This document shows, one piece after another, positions 18,631 through 26,774 of a stretch of 64,000 nucleotides of DNA. Under the pieces are notes generated by a model. That model saw nothing but the letters and a program-made list of their open reading frames with translations, was not told the origin of the DNA and did not search any database. Each line of letters opens with the position of its first letter. The first letter of the stretch is position 1. The translations under genes were made by a program, and so were the position numbers. This DNA is from Phormidium sp. OSCR (GTDB lineage Bacteria > Cyanobacteriota > Cyanobacteriia > Cyanobacteriales > Geitlerinemataceae), in assembly GCA_001314905.1 (NCBI GenBank), contig LJZT01000004.1, forward strand, positions 1-64,000, written 5' to 3'.

Positions 18631-20205
18631 TTAACCAGCAAGAAATTGACGTGTAATATCTGAATGCCAATCCAGACCAAAGTAATCACAGAGTTCAGTG
18701 AAAACTTCTTCCGGCTTGGTATTAGGTAAGTGATTATCGTCAATCATATCTTTTTTGATAGCCTCAAGTGAGACATTTTTTAAGAAAGGATGCAATTCAG
18801 TTTGGTTGTCAGTTAACCAGCGAAAATCTCGGTCTTGAAATCTCTGGGTCACTAACTCCACAAACTGCTCAGGATGTTCAGCATTATAGTCTGAGGAATG
18901 ATTGATAGGACAGGGGTGATCGCCTTTTTTACCTAAGTCCACCATAAACAAAAGTAAGGGATTATCTAGTGAATGACGGAGATAGGTCTTTTGAGCAGCC
19001 TTCACCAGGGGATTCCAAAATGTATTAATTAGTTCCTCTAAGGTTCCCTTGTCCAGATATTCCACCTGATAAAAGACAAGGGCAACGGTTTCTCCAGTTT
19101 TGCAATTTTCTAGAATCCTCTTAATTAAAGCTTCTGGAGTTGCTTCAACCTGTAGCCATGTTGCCAATTTTTCTAAAATTCGTTCCGTATTTTGCCGTGT
19201 CGTCATCGTCAGCGTCTTTTTTATTGCTTTCGTAGAGTTGGGAACGTTTTGCAACCAAAGTTGTGAAAGCAACCATTTTTGTGCGCTATCCCGTTCTCCT
19301 CTAAGCCAAAATGCGCCAATCCTGGGGTTGGCATCCTCTAAAAAAACTTGAAACCTTCGTTTTTGTTGTACATAATTAAACCGACCTAGAATTTTGATGA
19401 AATTATTTTTATTGCTTGAATTGACAGGAAAACTATTAACAATATCGATGGACGAACCTTGAAAGGATGAGTCTGCTGCCTCTTGACCTGTTCCTCTTAG
19501 GTTAAGCCCTACTTCGTGAACTAATGCCGCAAAGGTTAGAACTTTCTTTTTTGCATAATACTCATCCATGGCCCTCAAGACTGCTTCAGTAAATAAGCCA
19601 TGACGACTCACATCAGATTCATAGGATAATTGGCTTTGGCGACAGGACGCTAAAATTCCAAAATTTGGGTACTGAGAAGGGAGACTCATGATTGGCTGAA
19701 GACTTTGTTTCTCTAATGTTCCTTCAATGATAGATCCCGCATAACAACAGTCCAATAGAACGACTAATTTTGTTGTTGATCTTCTCAAACGCTCGGCTAG
19801 AAGTTCATTAAATTCATTGAGGGGTATAGCATTGTTTCCTTGCTTATCACTATTTGATGCAGCCAGGTACCCGACTGTTTGACCACTGACAACTCTAGAT
19901 ACTAAAAATCCATGGCCCCCAAAATAAATCAAGAGTTCATAACTTGGATCTGTGTTTGTCAAAAAATCACGAATTTCCTGTACCAAATCCTCAAATTGAC
20001 ATTTATGATCAACAACCTGAGAAAATCCTGGCTCACCACTATCTGGACGAATATATCGACTAGGAACCCTAGTTACCTCGTACCCCCCATATGTTTCCAG
20101 GTATTGGGCAATCTTCTCAGCATCATGACACGCATTTGCTAAATTTCGCCAACAGGTCTGTCGATACTGTGAAATTCCGATAACGAGAGCATGGCGTTGG
20201 GGCAT
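18631..20205 (-). CDS. Caspase-family (metacaspase-like) protease with C-terminal effector/iSTAND-like region
   Basis: HALVIGISQYR; catalytic His LLIYFGGHGFLV and Cys KLVVLLDCCYAGSI; C-terminal GAFWLRGERDSAQKWLLSQL... Confidence 0.85.
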   Translation of the reverse strand: MPQRHALVIGISQYRQTCWRNLANACHDAEKIAQYLETYGGYEVTRVPSRYIRPDSGEPGFSQVVDHKCQFEDLVQEIRDFLTNTDPSYELLIYFGGHGFLVSRVVSGQTVGYLAASNSDKQGNNAIPLNEFNELLAERLRRSTTKLVVLLDCCYAGSIIEGTLEKQSLQPIMSLPSQYPNFGILASCRQSQLSYESDVSRHGLFTEAVLRAMDEYYAKKKVLTFAALVHEVGLNLRGTGQEAADSSFQGSSIDIVNSFPVNSSNKNNFIKILGRFNYVQQKRRFQVFLEDANPRIGAFWLRGERDSAQKWLLSQLWLQNVPNSTKAIKKTLTMTTRQNTERILEKLATWLQVEATPEALIKRILENCKTGETVALVFYQVEYLDKGTLEELINTFWNPLVKAAQKTYLRHSLDNPLLLFMVDLGKKGDHPCPINHSSDYNAEHPEQFVELVTQRFQDRDFRWLTDNQTELHPFLKNVSLEAIKKDMIDDNHLPNTKPEEVFTELCDYFGLDWHSDITRQFLAG

Positions 20206-20290
20206 ATCACGTCGCAGTCAGTCCGTTGCAAGCAAATCCAGTTGATAGGATGATGGGGGAATAACGCTATAAATTTATCGAAACTCAGCC

Positions 20291-20713
20291 ATGGCGAATG
20301 AACTTCCCCTACAGATGCTGATCTACGAGGATGACCAGGGGGAACCCTACACCATCTATGTCCAGTCTCAAGATGCGGATCTCGTTGACCCCGATGACCT
20401 ACAAGAGAAACAGCCCTCCGGCGATCGCCCCAGTCGAGGAATTGGCAATATCCCCATCGATGAAGAGTCCAAAAAACTGGCGAAAAAACGCGCCGAACAA
20501 GCCATTCAAACCCTGCGAGGATCAGCCGGATTAGCCCTTCGAGCCTTCCGAAATTTAGGGGGAGCAGAAGTGGCAGAAATCAACCTAGAGTTTGCCCTCA
20601 AATTTGCGGGAAAATCTGGAGTTCCCATGGTCACAGAAGGGTCAGCGGAAACGAATATGAAAATTCAGGTAAAGTTAAAGTTTCCTGCATCGGATAAGGC
20701 TAATCCCTCCTAA
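20291..20713 (+). CDS. Trypsin-co-occurring (trypco / CU044_2847-like) domain protein
   Basis: Small protein with ALRAFRNLGGAEVAEINLEFALKFAGKSGVPMVTEGSAETNMKIQVKLKF; strongly resembles trypco beta-rich domains; divergent from the caspase operon. Confidence 0.65.
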   Translation: MANELPLQMLIYEDDQGEPYTIYVQSQDADLVDPDDLQEKQPSGDRPSRGIGNIPIDEESKKLAKKRAEQAIQTLRGSAGLALRAFRNLGGAEVAEINLEFALKFAGKSGVPMVTEGSAETNMKIQVKLKFPASDKANPS

Positions 20714-20750
20714 CGCATCGAGGTCTCAGTTCTACCCACAAGCCTAGGGG

Positions 20751-20822
20751 GTTGGCAATTGGACAGCCGCTATCGTCCTTGTAATTTAGTCTCGCTGATG
20801 CCTCGCTTGTCGGAAGGGTGAG
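20751..20822. repeat. Right copy of the 72-bp direct repeat (duplicated moaB 3' end), DR-R
   Basis: Differs from 14549..14620 only in TTG/TTA (Leu) and TTG/CTG (Leu), both synonymous. Confidence 0.97.
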
Positions 20823-20870
20823 CGATGGCCATGGCGTGATGGAACTGGGGAAATTAGGTCTAGGTTGAAA

Positions 20871-21275
20871 TTACCAAATGATAGATGAATAGAACTGTGC
20901 AATTTTTGTGTCTGCTGTTATTATTGATGAGTCAGTCATTTGGGCGATCGCCACAACAACACGATCTGCTGGGTCTCGATGGTCCCATTCCAACTGCACC
21001 GTTTTTAGCCAAATGTCTTCGTTGATGGGTAATATTTTCACAACATCGGACTGTTTCAGTGCAGCAACATAGTCCTGAATGTCAACGCCTAAATCCAGTT
21101 TCTTGCGCTTGACCTTAAGAGCAATTTCCCAAATAGAAATTGAGGGGACATATCCATTTTTCTCTTGTTCCATTACGTCACAAGCCTGCTTCACTGCTTG
21201 GGACAGCCTTTCTGGGTCTAAACTCCACCAAATCAAGGCACAAGTATCTAGGACAATGCTTAACTGTCTGGCCAT
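20871..21275 (-). CDS. Type II toxin-antitoxin VapC-like PIN-domain toxin
   Basis: SIVLDTCALIWWSLDPERLS, SIWEIALKVKRKKLDL, DPADRVVVAIAQ, IITADTKI. Confidence 0.9.
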   Translation of the reverse strand: MARQLSIVLDTCALIWWSLDPERLSQAVKQACDVMEQEKNGYVPSISIWEIALKVKRKKLDLGVDIQDYVAALKQSDVVKILPINEDIWLKTVQLEWDHRDPADRVVVAIAQMTDSSIITADTKIAQFYSSIIW

Positions 21276-21490
21276 TCGTCTAGTGTGGGTTGAGTTAAAT
21301 CTTCAAAATACTGAACCTTTCCCCTCATTTTACCAAATAATTCTGCTGTTGTTGGAGATTTTTGGTAAGGGGAGATTTTGAGGATTGGTTGATTATCTTC
21401 AGTCACCAAAACGTCCTCCCCTTTTAATTTGATTTGTTCTAGGATTTCTAGGAAGTTACCTGCAATCTGGTTCTTGTCAATGGTTTTCAT
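21260..21490 (-). CDS. Phd/YefM-like antitoxin
   Basis: MKTIDKNQIAGNFLEILEQIKLKGEDVLVTEDNQPILKISPY; overlaps the PIN toxin start. Confidence 0.85.
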   Translation of the reverse strand: MKTIDKNQIAGNFLEILEQIKLKGEDVLVTEDNQPILKISPYQKSPTTAELFGKMRGKVQYFEDLTQPTLDEWPDS

Positions 21491-21661
21491 GGTTATTTAC
21501 TTTGTTTTAAAAGATACGCTGACAGGGTACAACAAAGCTTAAAGTACAATTTTAACACAACCCGTCTAGCATAAACTTGCTGTACTGAAGAGCCAAAGTG
21601 TATCTGAATCACAATCAAGGAGGAACCGATAAGATTCTTTTGTCTCAACCTCAATTCCAGA

Positions 21662-22825
21662 TTAGTGTCTTATTCCCTCTTTTCCTTCGACATGGTTATG
21701 AGTTCCATAATATCGCAGCACCAGTTTGTCATCCTGTTGCTCACAACTAACTCGCTGACTCAGATTTACACGAAAATGGTCAATTTTTTGATTTTTGCTA
21801 GTTCCTTTATAACGGGTGTAGTTGAAAGGAAGATTCAAAACGCTCGTGTCCCCCTGAGACTCAATTAAAAGTTTGGATACTTTCGCTAAATCTTCTTGAA
21901 GCTTTAGCCGTTCAGTGGCGCTCGTGATGGCTTTATAATCTGCCTTAAAAGAATTGCGATAGTCAAGATAGGGGAAGTCCAGTAATTCGGAAGATAGGAG
22001 TTGCTTCTTGCACTGATTCCAGACTAACTGCCCCCAAAGGGAAAGCATTACTTCTGGTTCTCCAGTTGGGTAAATCATGGATTCGGGAATCCCCTGTAAC
22101 TCTTCCATGGCAATAGTTGCTCCCGCCGCCATCAATGCCAGTTGTCGTTTATAGCGACTCAGTCCCTCGTAGTCAACGGTAATTGGGAGCCGTGGAATTG
22201 TGATGAGTTCTGAGTTTTCTCCTTCAAAAATATAGATGATTTCGTCAGCATAAAACATCCCAATGGTGTTTAAGTATCCCTGAAGGCTCTTGAAGCCGCC
22301 GACGAGATTAAAACAAATTTTGGCATGGGGATTCTCTTGCAGAGGCTTGATGTTTTCTTCTAGCCAGCCGATGAGATCATCAACGCCGTCAGAAAAACTT
22401 TGGCTGCTTGCTGTCGAAAGTTGTCCTGGTGCATAAATATCAACTAAAAGTCCTTGAGACAGAAGAAAGTCTTTGACAATCTGTGCGGTGGTGATTCCCT
22501 GATAGGTATCTGTTGCAATCAACCAATGAAAATCGCCTTGCACGGATTCCGCCGATAGGTCATCATGATAGAACCCATAAATTCCGTTGAGTTCAGCACT
22601 GGCACGGCGAATGGCTTGGATATTGCTGTTTTGAAGTTTTTGGACGGATCGCTCTTTCAAGATTGAGATGATTTGTCGGACTTCACTATCATTGGGAAGT
22701 TCGGTTTCTTTGAGGTTTGCACTGTCTCGCAGTTTGGGATACCAAGTTTTTTCGTCACTGTCGTTGCGATTGATTTGATTGGTGAGGAGGCTGGTTCCGA
22801 TGGTGGAGAGGATTGTGGTTTGCAT
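21662..22825 (-). CDS. CRISPR-associated CARF-domain protein (APE2256-type) with putative C-terminal RelE-like domain (Cami1-like)
   Basis: MQTTILSTIGTSLLTN; HWLIATDTYQGITTAQIV; KICFNLVGGFKSLQGYLNTIGMFYADEIIYIFEG; tail IDHFRVNLSQRVSCEQQDDKLVLRYYGTHNHVEGKEG. Confidence 0.75.
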   Translation of the reverse strand: MQTTILSTIGTSLLTNQINRNDSDEKTWYPKLRDSANLKETELPNDSEVRQIISILKERSVQKLQNSNIQAIRRASAELNGIYGFYHDDLSAESVQGDFHWLIATDTYQGITTAQIVKDFLLSQGLLVDIYAPGQLSTASSQSFSDGVDDLIGWLEENIKPLQENPHAKICFNLVGGFKSLQGYLNTIGMFYADEIIYIFEGENSELITIPRLPITVDYEGLSRYKRQLALMAAGATIAMEELQGIPESMIYPTGEPEVMLSLWGQLVWNQCKKQLLSSELLDFPYLDYRNSFKADYKAITSATERLKLQEDLAKVSKLLIESQGDTSVLNLPFNYTRYKGTSKNQKIDHFRVNLSQRVSCEQQDDKLVLRYYGTHNHVEGKEGIRH

Positions 22826-22836
22826 GGTTTTTAGTT

Positions 22837-23631
22837 CTATAGATTGGTTGAATTGTCTAGTGACTGTTCGGGGACTTGATAGTCGGTCAATCCCATTCCT
22901 AGACGAGTTTTGACCCCAGTTCCGCAAAAGTTAGCGTAGTGAACGAGTAAGTTCGCGACTTGACTAATGAGGGGGTCAGTCCGTCGGGGAATTTGTAGGG
23001 TAATGTCGCCGAGAAAGCCAGTGGCAAAGGAGCGATAGATGGGAAAGCGACAGCTTTTGATGTTATGGTATTTGAGGGCGATCGCCTCTTCTAAGTAGTC
23101 TAACAGGTCATAACTGCCGAGATAGACGGGGGCAAATTCATTCCAGCGATCGAGCCAACTTTGAAAGAGTAAACGGGGAAGGGGGAGGGGGAGATAGATG
23201 CGTTTTTGGGAGAAGCTGGTGGGGGTGAGAAAGCTTAGGTCAAATTGTAGGTTGGGTTCGGGTTCGTTGGCGATGAGTTCGGTATAGAGTTGGTCGTAAC
23301 TGGTGATATTTTGGTGGCGATCGCCTACCTGAAATTGAGACCCCAAAAACTCAAGTTTGTCTCCTAAGTCTAGGTTGAAAATAGCTTTGGAGGTGGGTTC
23401 AGTTAAGCCGGAGAGGGAGAGACGATAGATGTGTTCAGGATGGAAGGTGACAAATTCGGAGGTACGAGTGGCGGAACCCACTAATCCGGAAAAGGTCAAA
23501 CTGGGGGTTTGTTGTCCTGCCATTTCTAACCCCAGTTTTTCATGGAGGTGTTTCACCAGTTCTAGGTGGTGGTTACGGGGGAGAACGGCGGTATCGGATG
23601 GGGTTAGGTTCCAGTGCGATCGGATGAGCAT
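22837..23631 (-). CDS. cas6: CRISPR-associated endoribonuclease Cas6
   Basis: RAMP-type protein; C-terminal FCGTGVKTRLGMGLTDYQV glycine-rich loop; position in the type III operon. Confidence 0.88.
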   Translation of the reverse strand: MLIRSHWNLTPSDTAVLPRNHHLELVKHLHEKLGLEMAGQQTPSLTFSGLVGSATRTSEFVTFHPEHIYRLSLSGLTEPTSKAIFNLDLGDKLEFLGSQFQVGDRHQNITSYDQLYTELIANEPEPNLQFDLSFLTPTSFSQKRIYLPLPLPRLLFQSWLDRWNEFAPVYLGSYDLLDYLEEAIALKYHNIKSCRFPIYRSFATGFLGDITLQIPRRTDPLISQVANLLVHYANFCGTGVKTRLGMGLTDYQVPEQSLDNSTNL

Positions 23632-23687
23632 TATGATGATATTGATTGAGGTTTCACCGAACCTAGAAGCAATTTAATGATTTTCCT

Positions 23688-23894
23688 TTACTGTCCACGT
23701 CCTGGCTTACAATCAGCAAAGCCGAGTGCTTCGCTATCGAGAAAGCTGGCGATCGCCATTTCAACAACTGCTTCAACTGGGTAGTCTATTTCAGCGGCAC
23801 GAGCAATTAAAGCCACCCGAATCCGCTCAGGCAATTGCCTTAAAATGACATCAGCATCAGCGGCAGAAAGTGTTTCTTGAAGTTTCGCTTCCAT
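23688..23894 (-). CDS. Small hypothetical protein, possibly ribbon-helix-helix
   Basis: MEAKLQETLSAADADVILRQLPERIRVALIARAAEIDYPVEAVVEMAIASFLDSEALGF; start may be 23924. Confidence 0.5.
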   Translation of the reverse strand: MEAKLQETLSAADADVILRQLPERIRVALIARAAEIDYPVEAVVEMAIASFLDSEALGFADCKPGRGQ

Positions 23895-23898
23895 GACA

Positions 23899-24276
23899 TT
23901 ACCTTTCACTTGGAATCTGGGCATTATAAGGGGGTTGTGTAGCTCTTAGAATAATGGCTTCTAACTCTAATAGTAACGCAGGATTGCCCCAGTAAGCAAC
24001 GGTCTGCACTGCAATCCGAACGTCTTCATCGTTGTATTTGTCCAGCCATGCCCATAAAAATGCTTTATGTCCCCCCGTAAAACGTCCCCGTAAACTCTTA
24101 GTTTTGCCGATATACAGTAAACCATCTGTTCTATGCCGAATTGCATAGATGCCGGGGCGACTAGGGATATGGTTGAAATCACGATTTAGGGGTTGGCATT
24201 GCTCAAAAGGAGTAAAAGCAATTGAATCTAGTATTTTTCGAGCTTGAATCTGCAATTCGGAATCATCGGTTGACAT
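23899..24276 (-). CDS. GIY-YIG nuclease family protein
   Basis: SRPGIYAIRHRTDGLLYIGKTKSLRGRFTGGHKAF, ELEAIILRATQPPYN. Confidence 0.85.
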   Translation of the reverse strand: MSTDDSELQIQARKILDSIAFTPFEQCQPLNRDFNHIPSRPGIYAIRHRTDGLLYIGKTKSLRGRFTGGHKAFLWAWLDKYNDEDVRIAVQTVAYWGNPALLLELEAIILRATQPPYNAQIPSER

Positions 24277-24351
24277 GGATAAGGGTTTGGTGAAATAAAG
24301 CTTTATTGTCTCACAAGTTATGAACAGGGTTCATATACGATTAGACTGCAA

Positions 24352-25638
24352 TTAAATCATCTTTAATTTAACCCAACCTGGAAGATATTTTATTTCTCCC
24401 TTGGGATCATAAACCGTCCGTCGAGACTTGGGTGCTTCAAATCCAGGTGCTTTAAGTCCACAAGTATCACGCACTTTTTGAACCAACTCGTCAGCAAGCC
24501 TCAAGTTGACTGTGGTTCCACGCATTCCCGTTCCCCAGCCTAGCCGCAGGCTATAGGGACAAACTTCTGGCTCATAAAACTGCCGAACTTCACCAAAATC
24601 TAAGTTTCGTCCCTTAGCATTCGGGTTATTTTTAATGACATTCCAATAGTCATGCTCAAAATCCCACTGTTCCTGTGCAAACTCTTGACAAATCACTAAT
24701 AACTCATCTAGGGTCTTAAACGGAAGTTCCATTCCCTGGCTATGGCGAAACCAAGAGAGCATTTCATAGTCCAGTGTTATTGTAAACGTCGTTCTGACAT
24801 TGCGAACCATTTCGGCATAAATCGAGGCACGATACTTGGCATCTTGCTGATTAAAACGACTAGACACTAGTACTTCTGCAACAACTGGGATATTGTAAGG
24901 AATCTCTCTTCCTGTGTTATTTTTAACTTTATCTTCCAGTAAAGGAGCGGAATCACTGACCTTAATAGCACGCATAAAGTCCGTATTCGGTCCCATCCTA
25001 GAGCGAATAGGTTGGTCTTGATAGCGTAAATCAAAGTCAGTGAAAAGACTATTCATAAACAAGTCATCGTCTAAAAATTTTTGGTGATACTTGTTTAAAC
25101 CTCGACCTCCTAGACGACAGTTAAGTGTTTGCTCGATCGCACTGACTCGGCTTTGTCTGGGGACATTATATTGTTCAGAATGTTTCAGTAAATAGTAGGC
25201 GATCGCCGTCCGAATCGCTCCTTTAATCGATGACCCTGGAATATAAAAAGCCCCCATCCCATTGCGAATCATGGGACGTAAATCAGTGATTTGACCATTG
25301 GGCCATTTCCGATTCACGCAATGTTTGGGAAAAATAGGCTCTCCCTGTTCATCCTTCGCCAATTGCCAATCGTCACCGAAAGCATCCTCAAGTAGCTCGG
25401 CAATACTTTGACGACCCTGGATACAGCGAATATAGTCATTTAAATAACCACGTTCTAACAAAGCTTTGGCTAACGCTTCTAGGTTTGGCAAATAGACTCG
25501 CCTCGGGGTTTGTATATACTCAAATGGATTGAGTCGTTGCACCTCAGAACCAATGTGAATGATGGGACTACTCAGGCGAATAGTTTTTGACTCAAACACA
25601 TCGGGTTTGGGTAACGCAGCCGGATTGGACTGAGTCAT
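24352..25638 (-). CDS. csm5: Type III-A CRISPR RAMP protein Csm5
   Basis: RLSSPIIHIGSEVQRLNPFEYI; FYIPGSSIKGAIRTAIAYYLL; LRLGWGTGMRGTTVNL. Confidence 0.9.
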   Translation of the reverse strand: MTQSNPAALPKPDVFESKTIRLSSPIIHIGSEVQRLNPFEYIQTPRRVYLPNLEALAKALLERGYLNDYIRCIQGRQSIAELLEDAFGDDWQLAKDEQGEPIFPKHCVNRKWPNGQITDLRPMIRNGMGAFYIPGSSIKGAIRTAIAYYLLKHSEQYNVPRQSRVSAIEQTLNCRLGGRGLNKYHQKFLDDDLFMNSLFTDFDLRYQDQPIRSRMGPNTDFMRAIKVSDSAPLLEDKVKNNTGREIPYNIPVVAEVLVSSRFNQQDAKYRASIYAEMVRNVRTTFTITLDYEMLSWFRHSQGMELPFKTLDELLVICQEFAQEQWDFEHDYWNVIKNNPNAKGRNLDFGEVRQFYEPEVCPYSLRLGWGTGMRGTTVNLRLADELVQKVRDTCGLKAPGFEAPKSRRTVYDPKGEIKYLPGWVKLKMI

Positions 25639-26774
25639 GATTGAACCTCTGATACGTCTTTCACTCGAACCGGACAACTTAAGGCAACACCACTTCGATA
25701 CACGGGATGTTTGGCTCGATAGCGGTTAAACTCACTAGGGGTTACTTCTGCGAGTTTTCCTTGAGGTTTGTGTTTAAATAACGACCCCTCCAAGAACATG
25801 GTGACAGATTTACGACGGAGGTTCATCCCTGAAGGAGAACCCGACAGCCAACCTCGACGTTCTCGCAGTTCGTAGTAACTCTCATTCAAAGAGGAGTCAA
25901 GAGACGAAATATCGTCCCAATATAAACTGAGTAAACAGTGATGACTAGGAGGGTGAGGAGGGTTGAACAATTGTTCTAATGCTGGGGGTAATGGAGTCCA
26001 GTCAAACTTGAATCGTCCTGCACCCCGAGAACGCCGTCCGCCGAGTCCCTCTTCGCTAAGAAGTTGTAAGGTAGCTTGCAAGGATTGTTCGAGTTCTGGG
26101 TTAGCTTGGGGAAATTCCAGTAAAAAGTATAATCCTGCTTTTTGTTTTTCTTGATTGTCTTGTTGTTTATCTTTGTTTTCTTGTTGCTTTTCCTGGTTGA
26201 TGAACTGAACGAATCCAGTTTGGTATAAGTTCGTGGCAGCGGTTCGGCGATCGATTGCCACTTGAGGAAGTGTTTTTTGTTCAAAGGCAAGGGTCTTGTA
26301 GTCAAAGAGTCCAGACTGTCGCAAGGACGTTTTTCCGGCGTTCGACATTTGAGTTTCGGCAATGAGATCAGCCTTATCTTGTTCACTAAAGCCATCGCCT
26401 TGATACCAGCGACTCCAAATCTTCGCGGGAAGATAATGAAGTTTTTTGTATTTCTTAAAAAAGGCTAAGTCGTCGGATGGGTATTGGCGGGGATGATGTC
26501 GAGGTTTAGGAAGGTAAAAGATATCTGAATCATTCCGCTGTTGATAGACAAAGGTGGAACTGAGGCGAAAAGGGGGTGAGCTACTCTTGTGAAACTCCCC
26601 CAGCAGACGCTCAACCGCATCAGCTCCCCATAGACGAGCATAAAGGCTAATCCACGCACTAAATAGACTATCGGAACATAACCGTTCGCTGGTTTCCTCA
26701 AGGCCGATTCCTACTTCCCCAAAGTGAACGGGATTGTTGCCAAATTTGAGTTTTACCAATCGGCGATCGCTCAT
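25635..26774 (-). CDS. csm4: Type III-A CRISPR RAMP protein Csm4
   Basis: VHFGEVGIGLEETSERLCSDSLFSAWISLY; LLSEEGLGGRRSRGAGRFKFDW; stop/start overlap with csm5. Confidence 0.9.
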   Translation of the reverse strand: MSDRRLVKLKFGNNPVHFGEVGIGLEETSERLCSDSLFSAWISLYARLWGADAVERLLGEFHKSSSPPFRLSSTFVYQQRNDSDIFYLPKPRHHPRQYPSDDLAFFKKYKKLHYLPAKIWSRWYQGDGFSEQDKADLIAETQMSNAGKTSLRQSGLFDYKTLAFEQKTLPQVAIDRRTAATNLYQTGFVQFINQEKQQENKDKQQDNQEKQKAGLYFLLEFPQANPELEQSLQATLQLLSEEGLGGRRSRGAGRFKFDWTPLPPALEQLFNPPHPPSHHCLLSLYWDDISSLDSSLNESYYELRERRGWLSGSPSGMNLRRKSVTMFLEGSLFKHKPQGKLAEVTPSEFNRYRAKHPVYRSGVALSCPVRVKDVSEVQS

